The position numbers and the translations under genes were made by a program. Shown here piece by piece: positions 1-7,787 of a stretch of 64,000 bases of DNA. Each line of letters begins with the position of its first letter. Position 1 is the stretch's first letter. The notes beneath the pieces were generated by a model. That model was not told the origin of the DNA, did no database searches, and was given only the letters and a program-made list of their open reading frames with translations. Origin of the DNA: Pirellulaceae bacterium (GTDB lineage: Bacteria; Planctomycetota; Planctomycetia; Pirellulales; Pirellulaceae). The stretch covers positions 174,334 through 238,333 of the forward strand of contig JAQWSU010000056.1 in the NCBI GenBank assembly GCA_029243025.1, read 5' to 3'.

Positions 1-458
1 ATTCGTTTGAGTGCCGTCTGATAATCGACCTCAAAACGGGAAGCAATCGCGTCGACTGGAACGTAAACATCGTATCCTACCGCGATCAGATCGAGGACCG
101 TTTGCAAGACACAAACATGCGATTCGATACCAGCGACAAGAACTTTGGTGGTGGAGTGTTTTTTCAACTGATCGTAAAAATTCACGTCTCCGACGCAACT
201 GAAGGTAATCTTATCCGAGACAGGTTGAATAAACGGCTGCAATTCGGCGTGGGTCGCACCAAGTTTCTCAGGATACTGTTCTGTCGCGATTCTCTTGACA
301 TCCAAGACACCCGCGCCTTCCAACAATCGTTTGATATTCCAAACCAACGGTATCCGATCCGGAATTGCATTGAGTAATTTATCTTGAACATCAACAACCA
401 ATAATGATGTATCGTCGGGAGACATCATTAATCGGCTTCGCAGGTAATCTTCAGACAT
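1..458 (-). CDS. Isochorismatase-family cysteine hydrolase (partial, cut by left edge)
   Basis: I translated the minus strand from ATG at 458 and found an uninterrupted frame of about 152 codons that leaves the window at its left end. Early residues include 'SLLVVDVQDKLLNAI', the strand with the catalytic Asp of the isochorismatase/nicotinamidase fold. Later comes 'KVLVAGIESHVCVLQTVLDL', which holds the nucleophile Cys in the family context G-x-E-[ST]-x-x-C-V, followed by 'GYDVYVPVDAIASR'. The family hydrolyses amides or vinyl ethers of small metabolites in the cytoplasm. The substrate cannot be read from sequence. It lies 43 bp downstream of the P-type ATPase on the same strand and may be co-transcribed with it. 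The C-terminal ~30 residues are missing only because of the window edge. Confidence 0.87.
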   Translation of the reverse strand, partial: MSEDYLRSRLMMSPDDTSLLVVDVQDKLLNAIPDRIPLVWNIKRLLEGAGVLDVKRIATEQYPEKLGATHAELQPFIQPVSDKITFSCVGDVNFYDQLKKHSTTKVLVAGIESHVCVLQTVLDLIAVGYDVYVPVDAIASRFEVDYQTALKR

Positions 459-501
459 TTCGACTCATCTCAAAAAGAGCTAACGGAAAAACTCATTCCG
501 T

Positions 502-2682
502 TCAGACAGTTGATTCTTTCTTGGGTTCAGGGGCCCGCAGTAAACGTGTCCCATTCCCGATCACAATTAGACTGGCCCCCACATCCGCAGCCACTGCCAT
601 CCACATCGTGGCTTGTCCGGAGGTTGCCAACAAGAGGACCACCAGCTTGACCCCCAAAGCCATGGTAATATTTTGCATCAGAATCGTTCGTGTCTTCCGA
701 CTCGTGCGAATCAGCGCCGAAATCTTAGCAAGATTCGGTGACATGATCACTACGTCGCTCGTCTCAAGCACTGTATCGCTCGCCGACTCCCCAAAGGCAA
801 TACCGATCGGTGCACGAGCTAAAGCGGGTGCATCATTGACACCATCTCCCACCATAACCAGCCTTGAGTCTCGCTTAGCAGCATCGTCAATCCAAGCAAT
901 CTTGTCCGCTGGCAACAAATCGGCATGGAATTCGTCCACGCCGATCGACTCCGCCACATGCTGTGCGACGGAAGAGCGATCACCGGTCAACAAAACGATT
1001 TCCTCAACTCCCAAGCGGCGCCAGTCTGAGATCACTTTGGCCGCATTTTTACGCGGTTGATCACGGAGACTGATGGCCCCCAGGAGTTCAGCATCACGAA
1101 CCACAAACACCCGTGTTGCCGATGGATCGATCGAGTCGGACTTGGGATCATCAATTCCAAGCGTTTGGCAATAACGTGGACTCGCCACGATGTAATCCTG
1201 CCCCCCGATCACCCCACGAATGCCATAACCTCGGAGTGGCTCAAAACGGTCCGCGACCAACCTCAGACCCTCCCCATCAAGCGCAGCCGCAGTGATGGCT
1301 TGAGCCAAGGGATGCTCGCTGTGACGTTCGAGCGCAGCTGCATATTCCAAAACAGCTTGTTCACTAAGGTCAGCGAAGACCTGCACATCAACGACTTGAG
1401 GTTCTCCATCGGTGACCGTACCCGTTTTGTCTAAAGCAATTTTCCGAACCTGCCCCATCGCCTCCAGAAACTCGCCCCCCTTCACTAAAATCCCCCGCCG
1501 ACTTGCATGACAGAGGCCGCAAACGATCGTAATCGGTGTCGACAAGACCAAAGCACATGGACAGGCAATCACCAGCATCACCAGTGCTCGGTGAAACCAA
1601 GTGGTCCAAACGGTCAGAAAACTACCTTGTCCCAACCAGGGAATTGCGTCCGGTGTCAACAACCTTACGAACAACGGACATAAGGCAAGCAGCAGCGCCA
1701 TCCCGATCACCACCGGTGTGTAAATACGTGCGAAGCGATCGACAAAACGTTCCATTGGTGATCGTCTTGTCTGCGCGTCCTCGATCAATCGCGTGATCCG
1801 TGCCGGCGTACTGTCGGTTGCAGAACGAAGCACCTTAACGTCCAACGATCCCTCACCATTGATCGATCCTCCATAAAGATCCGCTCCCTGTTCTTTCGTG
1901 ACAGGCATGCTTTCGCCTGTCACATTTGACTCATTCACACTAGACGCTCCAGCAATCACTCGACCGTCGACCGGCACACGCTCTCCGGGCAACACCCGAA
2001 TCATTTGTCCCACATGAAGTTGTTCCACGGGAACTGCAACCAAGCCTTGACTGCCATCCGTGGCTAGCAGATGAGCGGTGGCTGGCGTCGAATTCATCAG
2101 CGCCCGAATCGATTGATGAGCTCTTCGTTTACTGACTTCATCAATTAGTAAAGAGATACGAAAGAGAACCATCCCCGTCGCAGCTTCCAGCCACTCGCCG
2201 GTTAAGACCGCGCCGATCGACGCGATCGTCAGCAACGAATTCATATCGAGTTGCCGCAAGCAAATGGCACGCCAAGCATTTTTCGCAACCGGAAAACCAG
2301 CCACCAGCACCGCCGTCACTGCCAAAACGGGCACCAACTTCGACGGAACAAGGGCCAACCCCAGCGCGAGTGCCAACAAGCCAGCCGCCACCCAAAGGTC
2401 GACCGGCATCACAAAACGGCTGGACGGCTGGACATCTCCTGAGTCTGATTCCTGCAAGGTGGCAGCAAAACCGACCTCAGCCAGTGTGGCTAAAATGGTG
2501 GCGGAATCGACGGAAGATTCATGCTCAACCCGCAAAGTTCGCGCGAGATAGTCGGGCCGCAGCTGCTTAATCCCACGGATTGACTGTAATCCCGCCTCAA
2601 TTAACCCCAGCTCGGTAGGGCAATCGAGATCCGGAACGTGCAAGTTCGTCCAGCAAGCTGATGATGTACTCAACGCGGTCAA
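502..2682 (-). CDS. Heavy-metal P1B-type ATPase (Zn/Cd/Pb-exporter-like)
   Basis: This is a 726-residue P-type ATPase that pumps soft metal ions across the inner membrane using ATP. Visible hallmarks, in order: a ferredoxin-like N-terminal domain (residues ~10-75), the CPC ion-binding motif in 'VIACPCALVLSTP', the phosphorylation site 'DKTGTVTDGE', the P1B-specific HP motif in 'HSEHPLAQAI', and the hinge 'GDGVNDAPALA'. The last helices contain 'GVKLVVLL' and 'AADVGAS', matching the Lys and Asp positions used for Zn/Cd in ZntA, so Zn2+/Cd2+/Pb2+ is the best guess. The N-terminal domain has 'LDCPTELG' rather than the usual CxxC. The start is TTG at 2682. No ATG is available upstream in frame before the divergent hslV region, and no strong ribosome-binding site is visible. 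Confidence 0.93.
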   Translation of the reverse strand: MTALSTSSACWTNLHVPDLDCPTELGLIEAGLQSIRGIKQLRPDYLARTLRVEHESSVDSATILATLAEVGFAATLQESDSGDVQPSSRFVMPVDLWVAAGLLALALGLALVPSKLVPVLAVTAVLVAGFPVAKNAWRAICLRQLDMNSLLTIASIGAVLTGEWLEAATGMVLFRISLLIDEVSKRRAHQSIRALMNSTPATAHLLATDGSQGLVAVPVEQLHVGQMIRVLPGERVPVDGRVIAGASSVNESNVTGESMPVTKEQGADLYGGSINGEGSLDVKVLRSATDSTPARITRLIEDAQTRRSPMERFVDRFARIYTPVVIGMALLLALCPLFVRLLTPDAIPWLGQGSFLTVWTTWFHRALVMLVIACPCALVLSTPITIVCGLCHASRRGILVKGGEFLEAMGQVRKIALDKTGTVTDGEPQVVDVQVFADLSEQAVLEYAAALERHSEHPLAQAITAAALDGEGLRLVADRFEPLRGYGIRGVIGGQDYIVASPRYCQTLGIDDPKSDSIDPSATRVFVVRDAELLGAISLRDQPRKNAAKVISDWRRLGVEEIVLLTGDRSSVAQHVAESIGVDEFHADLLPADKIAWIDDAAKRDSRLVMVGDGVNDAPALARAPIGIAFGESASDTVLETSDVVIMSPNLAKISALIRTSRKTRTILMQNITMALGVKLVVLLLATSGQATMWMAVAADVGASLIVIGNGTRLLRAPEPKKESTV

Positions 2683-3104
2683 AAGGGGCTCAGCCGTAAT
2701 GAGGCAATGAAAGAAATGAAATAATTCAAGTTTGACAAAACGATTTGCTGAGCGCCTTTCACCCAGCTGCCTTCATTGTACGACTCCGCCGGGGCTAGGT
2801 CAGCACCGAAGTTCGGCATCGCACTCGCTGCCGAGAATCATCCAACAAACGGCGACGCTGAGTCGCGATTTCTAAAACGGCAACAGCTAGCCATCGGCTT
2901 GAAAATAAAAACAGCTGTCCCGCGCGGACCCAGCCCGTTTCCAGGCCGTTCCGGCAGCTCGGTGCGGACGCCTGTTTCTCGAACGGCTTCAAAGCCAATC
3001 GGGTGCATTCCGCAGCGAGCCGATTCAAAGCACTAGCCGGAAGTGGGGTCTTGGGACACAATATAAAGACTTGCACGGTACGAATGGCCTGGGAAACAGA
3101 GTCT
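2683..3104. other. Divergent intergenic region, P-type ATPase / hslV
   Basis: About 420 bp separate the divergent ATPase and hslV starts, so both promoters should lie here. Both strands have short open frames, but none shows a recognisable domain or a convincing ribosome-binding site. I see no clear promoter, repeat or RNA structure. Confidence 0.5.
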
Positions 3105-3647
3105 ATGAAGATTCGATCAACGACTATTTTGACGGTTCGGCGTGGGAATCGCGTGGCGATCGGGGGGGATGGCCAAGTCACGATGGATACGGCCGTCGTC
3201 AAGGCAGACTCCGTTAAAATCCGCCCACTTTTAGATGGGAGTGTCATTTGTGGCTTCGCCGGATCAGGAGCCGACGCCTTCGCATTATTGGAGCGATTCG
3301 AAGCCAAATTGAAGGATTACCCGTCAAATGTGCCTCGAGCTGCCACGGAATTGGCGAAAGAATGGCGACTGGATCGTGCCTTAAGGCATCTCCAAGCGTT
3401 GTTAGTCGTCGTGGATTCCAAACACACCTTACTGGTTGGCGGCACGGGTGACGTGATCCAACCGACAGATGGAATTCTTGGGATTGGCTCTGGCGGCAAC
3501 TTCGCCACCGCTGCCGCTCGAGCTTTGATGGGCCACACCGAACTGGATGCCCCATCGATCGTCCGAGAATCATTGACCATCGCATCGGAAATCGACATCT
3601 ACACCAATTCGAACATCGTCGTGGAGGAGCTAGAGTGCTCAACTTGA
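3105..3647 (+). CDS. hslV: ATP-dependent protease peptidase subunit HslV
   Basis: HslV is the threonine-protease core of the two-component HslVU (ClpQY) protease. It forms a double hexamer capped by HslU and degrades unfolded cytoplasmic proteins. The protein begins 'MKIRSTTILTVRRG', so the catalytic Thr of the TTI motif is at residue 6. Five residues must be removed to expose it, more than the single Met in E. coli. 'VAIGGDGQVTMD' carries the conserved G-GDGQVT loop with the following Lys-rich stretch, and 'GFAGSGADAFALLERFE' is typical. Length (180 aa) matches the family. A longer frame exists upstream to 3003 but has no family similarity, so ATG 3105 is chosen. The stop TGA overlaps the hslU reading frame. 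Confidence 0.95.
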   Translation: MKIRSTTILTVRRGNRVAIGGDGQVTMDTAVVKADSVKIRPLLDGSVICGFAGSGADAFALLERFEAKLKDYPSNVPRAATELAKEWRLDRALRHLQALLVVVDSKHTLLVGGTGDVIQPTDGILGIGSGGNFATAAARALMGHTELDAPSIVRESLTIASEIDIYTNSNIVVEELECST

Positions 3648-5014
3648 TGACGCAATCTTCGCCGAACCCCGCATCGGAACAACAATTGACCCCTCGTGAG
3701 ATCGTTGAACAACTCGACCAACACATTGTCGGCCAACGTGATGCCAAGCGTGCGGTAGCGATCGCCGTTCGCAATCGCTGGCGTCGCCGACAGTTGCCAG
3801 AGCAGATGCGTAACGAGGTAGCGCCAAAGAACATTCTGATGATCGGACCCACGGGTGTTGGAAAGACGGAAATCGCGCGTCGCTTGGCCAAGCTGACGGG
3901 ATCTCCATTCATCAAAGTTGAAGCAACGAAATACACAGAAGTCGGCTATTACGGCCGAGACGTGGAAAGCATGGTTCGCGAACTGGTGGAGAATGCCATC
4001 GGGATCGTGCGACAACAGGAAATGAAGTCGGTTGAAGAAGCCGCACATAAAAAAGTGGAGGAACATCTCCTCGACCTACTCGTGCCTCCGCCTGTCAGCC
4101 TGGACGTCGGGGGCGACGACGCCAACACGGCCGAACACTACCAGAGATCGCGTGACAAGATGCGAGCCATGCTGGTGGCCGGCGAACTCGAACAGCGCGA
4201 AGTCGAATTGACGGTCGAGCAAAAATCGAGTCCTGTCGTACTGGGCGGAATGGGAATGGGGGAACACATGGATGTGGATATCCAAGGAATGTTCGACAAA
4301 ATACTTCCCAAGAATACGGTCCGACGAAACCTGCGAGTTGGAGAAGCTCGAGCGGTGTTATTCGAACAGGCTTGTGAATCGCTGCTCGATGAAGAAAAGG
4401 TCAACGCAGCTGCCATCGAACTGGCCGAAAACGGAGGCATCGTCTTTTTAGATGAAATTGACAAAGTGGTCGCAAGCGACGCCAAAGGGACGGACGTTTC
4501 GCGACAAGGCGTCCAACGCGACCTCCTCCCCATCGTTGAAGGTACCAGCGTGCAAACTCGGTACGGCTATATCCGCACCGACCATGTTTTGTTCGTCGCA
4601 GCAGGAGCCTTTCACCGAGCCAACCCGTCCGATCTCATGCCAGAATTACAAGGACGATTTCCAATCCGCGTCGAGCTCAACGATTTGACCAAGGAAGACT
4701 TCATTCGAATTCTCACCGAACCCAACAACTCGCTCACACGCCAATACGAGGCAATGCTGGCCACGGAAAACGTCAAACTGAAATTCACAAAAGATGCGGT
4801 TGAGACTCTCGCCTCCTACGCTCATAAGGTCAACCAAACAACTCAAAACATAGGTGCGAGAAGGCTCTACACGATCTTGGAACGTCTCTTAGAGGAACTT
4901 TCATTCGAAGCACCCGAAATGTCCGACGGAAAAGTTGACATTAACGCCGCTTATGTCATCCAACGACTTTCCGACATCGCAGAAGACGAAGACTTGAGTC
5001 GTTTCATTCTCTAG
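3635..5014 (+). CDS. hslU: ATP-dependent protease ATPase subunit HslU
   Basis: This AAA+ unfoldase recognises, unfolds and threads substrates into HslV. It shows Walker A 'GPTGVGKTEIARRLAKL', the family signature 'EATKYTEVGYYGRDVESMV', the I-domain (about residues 110-240), Walker B 'IVFLDEIDKV', and the conserved C-terminal tail 'DEDLSRFIL' that docks between HslV subunits. Its 459 aa is about the family length. The start is chosen as GTG at 3635 because GGAGGAG at 3623-3629 is 5 nt upstream. The alternative ATG at 3647, which overlaps the hslV stop as TGATG, would be 17 nt away. Either way the two genes overlap and are translationally coupled. Confidence 0.96.
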   Translation: MLNLMTQSSPNPASEQQLTPREIVEQLDQHIVGQRDAKRAVAIAVRNRWRRRQLPEQMRNEVAPKNILMIGPTGVGKTEIARRLAKLTGSPFIKVEATKYTEVGYYGRDVESMVRELVENAIGIVRQQEMKSVEEAAHKKVEEHLLDLLVPPPVSLDVGGDDANTAEHYQRSRDKMRAMLVAGELEQREVELTVEQKSSPVVLGGMGMGEHMDVDIQGMFDKILPKNTVRRNLRVGEARAVLFEQACESLLDEEKVNAAAIELAENGGIVFLDEIDKVVASDAKGTDVSRQGVQRDLLPIVEGTSVQTRYGYIRTDHVLFVAAGAFHRANPSDLMPELQGRFPIRVELNDLTKEDFIRILTEPNNSLTRQYEAMLATENVKLKFTKDAVETLASYAHKVNQTTQNIGARRLYTILERLLEELSFEAPEMSDGKVDINAAYVIQRLSDIAEDEDLSRFIL

Positions 5015-5152
5015 TGCTACCCGATCAAATCTCCCCTTCGATCCGACGCGAACTTCAGCCCCTACGGCAACGAGACACTCGACCAACCGAAGCGTTTCCC
5101 AACAGGACCAAGCGAAAACGTCGACTACAGCGTAATTTACGGGAGGGTAAAG

Positions 5153-5551
5153 ATGGAAGAATTCCGTTATATCCGCGTGAAGCGATCGGCTGGATCAATC
5201 ATTGTCCAATTCAAGGAAACCAACCTGAGCATCGAGACCATGGCCGAGTGCATTCGCCTGGAAATCGAGCAACTACTGCAGTTTGAACAACCCCGAAATT
5301 TCATCATCGACTTTACCGATGTACGAAGCATTTCGTCCTCAGTCATTTCCACGCTGCTGATGATTCGCAAGAAACTGATCAACTTACGAATCCCACTGGC
5401 CCTCTGCTGCGTCCCCATTCCAATCCTAGAAATCTATCGGACGTTGCAACTCACAGAAACTCACTTTCAAGTTTTCGGAACGGTCGAAGACGCCCTCCAA
5501 GCGTGTTTGGTAGTCGACCCTGAGTTCCCACCTGAGCAAATGGAGGATTAA
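5153..5551 (+). CDS. STAS-domain protein (anti-sigma-factor antagonist type)
   Basis: A 132-residue single STAS domain. The core 'FIIDFTDVRSISSSVISTLL' has the beta-strand, loop and helix layout of SpoIIAA/RsbV, where a Ser in the 'S-S' turn is phosphorylated by a partner kinase; three consecutive Ser occupy that place here. Members of this group switch partners between an anti-sigma factor or other target and the free state. The neighbour 220 bp downstream is a receiver-PP2C phosphatase, the enzyme class that dephosphorylates such STAS proteins, which supports pairing. No HATPase serine kinase (RsbW type) is visible nearby. A purine-rich site, GGGAGGG, lies just before the ATG. Confidence 0.85.
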   Translation: MEEFRYIRVKRSAGSIIVQFKETNLSIETMAECIRLEIEQLLQFEQPRNFIIDFTDVRSISSSVISTLLMIRKKLINLRIPLALCCVPIPILEIYRTLQLTETHFQVFGTVEDALQACLVVDPEFPPEQMED

Positions 5552-5770
5552 GATCAACACGTGCCAAATCGCTTCCGGCACCAACGGCCAAGCTGGCGTA
5601 CCCTGCTCCCTCTGCCACCTCTCCAAGTCGGCTTTTCTACAGAACGATAACCTGTCACAATCAAGGCCGATCGCCAAGCCGGAATAAACAAATCCATGCG
5701 GTAAACTTACAAGCCGGTGCCGATTATCCACCGCTCGTTTCCTGAAAGCCTCGATAAAGAATCGCAGCCC

Positions 5771-6913
5771 ATGTCGAACGCAGATCAGGTCGCCAAAACT
5801 CGTGTGCTGTTGATCGAAGACAGCGACACCGATGCGCTATTGATCCAAGCCCACCTCAGAAAGGCGGGACTTCCCGTGGCGATTCGACGGGAAGATCGGC
5901 TCAGTACGGGCCTGCGGCAAATCGACTTGGGCAACGTGGATGTGGTTCTGCTGGACTTGAACCTCCCGGACAGTTCGGGACTCGATACGTTTCGCGCGAT
6001 TCACAACCGGGCGGTGCAAACTCCGATTATCGTGCTCAGCGGACAGGATGATATCGACGTTGCCGTAGCTGCAGTCAGTCAGGGAGCTCAGGACTACCTC
6101 ACCAAAAGCGAGGCCAATCGAAGCACCTTGGCCCGATCGGTACGGTATGCGATCGAACGTTTTCGCCGTCAACAAATCGAACAAGAATTGACGGCCGCCG
6201 GTGAAATCCAACGTCGATTGTTTCCCCAGCAAGCGCCGATGGTTCCGGGCTTCGACATTTATGGGCGTTGCGAGCCAGCCGTGTCAGCCGGTGGTGACTA
6301 CTTCGACTTTTTTCCAATGTGCGATGGCGGCTTGGGAATTGTCGTTGCCGATGTATCAGGGCATGGGCTGGGGCCATCGTTGATCATGTCCGAAACACGA
6401 GCAATCCTACGCACACTCGCCATCAGTTTTTCAAACGTTGGTGACATCTTGACCAGGGCGAATCAAGTGCTCTGCGATGACTTACATGACAATATCTTTG
6501 TCGCACTCATCCTGGTCCATTTGAATCCGAAGACCCGCGAAGTCCGCTTCGCGAGTGCTGGACACCCCGCCTTACTCCTTGACCAGTCAGGACGGATCCA
6601 ACAGCGACTCCAATCAAAAGATCCCCCCTTGGGTGTCATTGCTGACCGACAATTCAGCACGGAGGTGGACGTTCACCTTGCGGCCGGAGATGCCTTACTG
6701 CTCTACACCGATGGTATCATCGAAACCATTGACGAAGAAGATCGTCAATTCGGTGAAAAAATGATGGTTGAAACGGTTGCATCGATGCAAAGTCGTTCCA
6801 GTCGAGCGGCCGTTGATGAATTGTTCAAACGGGTGCACGACTATGCCAGCGATACGGGCCACCGCGACGATCAAACCGTCGTTGTCGTCACGGCAAATCG
6901 TGAATCACCGTAG
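5771..6913 (+). CDS. Response regulator with PP2C-type (SpoIIE/RsbU) phosphatase output
   Basis: The N-terminal receiver domain (residues ~10-125) shows the acidic pair 'LLIEDSDTDA', phospho-acceptor Asp in 'VDVVLLDLNLPDSSGL', the Ser in 'PIIVLSGQDD', and Lys in 'DYLTKSE'. A helical linker leads into a SpoIIE-type PP2C domain from 'GEIQRRLFPQQAP' with the metal-binding motifs 'SAGGDYFDFF', 'VVADVSGHGLG', 'LLLYTDGIIE' and 'RDDQTVVVV'. Phosphorylation of the receiver is expected to control dephosphorylation of a STAS antagonist, probably the protein encoded just upstream. ATG 5771 gives a receiver of normal size; an in-frame GTG at 5717 would add 18 residues without known similarity. No ribosome-binding site decides between them. 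Confidence 0.92.
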   Translation: MSNADQVAKTRVLLIEDSDTDALLIQAHLRKAGLPVAIRREDRLSTGLRQIDLGNVDVVLLDLNLPDSSGLDTFRAIHNRAVQTPIIVLSGQDDIDVAVAAVSQGAQDYLTKSEANRSTLARSVRYAIERFRRQQIEQELTAAGEIQRRLFPQQAPMVPGFDIYGRCEPAVSAGGDYFDFFPMCDGGLGIVVADVSGHGLGPSLIMSETRAILRTLAISFSNVGDILTRANQVLCDDLHDNIFVALILVHLNPKTREVRFASAGHPALLLDQSGRIQQRLQSKDPPLGVIADRQFSTEVDVHLAAGDALLLYTDGIIETIDEEDRQFGEKMMVETVASMQSRSSRAAVDELFKRVHDYASDTGHRDDQTVVVVTANRESP

Positions 6914-6939
6914 CTCGGAGGGGAGGAGTCCCATCGAAA

Positions 6940-7254
6940 TCAGGAAGCCAAAGGCTGATTCGCATGAATCGGAGAGGCAACTGGCAGAATTTCGCCCGTC
7001 GGATCTGGCTGCGTCACGCGATACTCAACCCGAATGGTCGAATCCATTGGCATGCATTAATCCATGCGTCTCCGCATGAACATTTCATCCGGGTCAAAGA
7101 ATCCCATGCCCTCGCCAATCAAAGGAACCAGCTGCTGAACAGGCAAGATCACTCAATGGGCTCCTCCGACACGAACAAGACGGGAGGCGATTTCAATCGC
7201 GGATCGACTGTCGTCGGAAAAGTCAGTCGTTAACAAGATCCCTGGCTTGCCCAT
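6940..7254 (-). pseudogene. Universal stress protein remnant (broken)
   Basis: On the minus strand from ATG 7254 the frame reads 'GILLTTDFSDDSRSAIEIA', a typical start of a universal stress protein (Usp) domain. It then meets an in-frame TGA after 'GGAH' and continues in the same frame as 'VILPVQQLVPLIGEGM' and 'FFDPDEMFMRRRMD' before TAA. After a frame change the reading 'RVEYRVTQPDPTGEILPVAS' resembles the later Usp strand and the 'GDPAGEIL' helix start. The nucleotide-binding GxxG motif is not found. At least one nonsense mutation and one frameshift are needed, so this is a decayed gene. The call rests on my reading of motifs. Confidence 0.6.
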
Positions 7255-7343
7255 CGCGCTAGCTCAATCGACGGGGCCTCTTCACATCGCCAAACATCCG
7301 ACCACAACAATTCATCGGAATGAAAACGCTTCGCGCAAGCCAC

Positions 7344-7573
7344 TCACGCGTAGGCGATGATAATCGAAACCGAGATAATCGCGAGCAAAGTGCCCGTCGT
7401 AATCAAGGTCCCTAAAATCACCGAGACTGCCGTCTGGCCTCCGAATCATCTCGCAACAACTGGTGCTGCTCTTCGACGTTAAATTCGTCACGAAAAACGC
7501 CAAATTCGTGGGCACGCCAAAGTTTCGGCGGTTCGCTTGCCGAATTTGCTTCGTGGGATGTTAGACTTTCCAT
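7344..7573 (-). pseudogene. Small membrane protein gene with frameshift
   Basis: From ATG 7573, preceded by a good ribosome-binding site (GGAGAG), the minus strand reads 'PPKLWRAHEFGVFRDEFNV' and 'EEQHQLLRDDSEA', then soon stops at TGA. Restoring one base near 'SEA' gives 'QTAVSVILGTLITTGTLLA' followed by 'IISVSIIIAYA' and a stop, a clear transmembrane helix. The intact form would be about 75 residues: a charged cytoplasmic N-terminus and a single C-terminal helix. I do not recognise the family. It lies on the same strand as the Usp remnant and is damaged in the same way. Confidence 0.5.
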
Positions 7574-7576
7574 CGA

Positions 7577-7690
7577 TCACTCTCCGAGGTCAAATGTAAC
7601 CATCAGTGGCACACGAATCGAAGCAAAAAGTGTGCCCAGAGCAGCAACTATGATGAAAGCAGCTGAATTCGCTACTAAAAAGAGTGATCA
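7577..7690 (-). pseudogene. C-terminal fragment of an unknown membrane protein
   Basis: The minus strand reads 'LFLVANSAAFIIVAALGT' then 'LFASIRVPLMVTFDLGE' and a TGA. The fragment is hydrophobic and has no start codon, because an in-frame stop lies just upstream. Its stop is 3 nt before the ATG of the small membrane protein gene, an arrangement typical of consecutive operon genes. I read it as the tail of a lost upstream gene. No family assignment is possible. Confidence 0.3.
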
Positions 7691-7787
7691 ACCGTATTCC
7701 CAATCTGGCCACAGTGCCGCTTGAAACACATCCGTGCGATTCCGCACACAAAATCACGACCTAAAGCGACTTGATCAACACAACTTC

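Noticed and set aside
404..1060. Long open frame on the plus strand across the P-type ATPase
   Set aside because: It is antisense to a clearly conserved gene and its translation has no recognisable motif.
2795..3307. 170-codon minus-strand frame overlapping the hslV start
   Set aside because: It overlaps hslV in antisense and its product is low-complexity without family features.
5014..5286. Open frame immediately after hslU
   Set aside because: It overlaps the STAS gene in another frame and lacks any similarity; the STAS start has a better ribosome-binding site.
7312..7515. 67-codon minus-strand frame in the decayed patch
   Set aside because: The hydrophobic, protein-like reading is in a neighbouring frame, so this frame is a shadow of the frameshifted small membrane gene.
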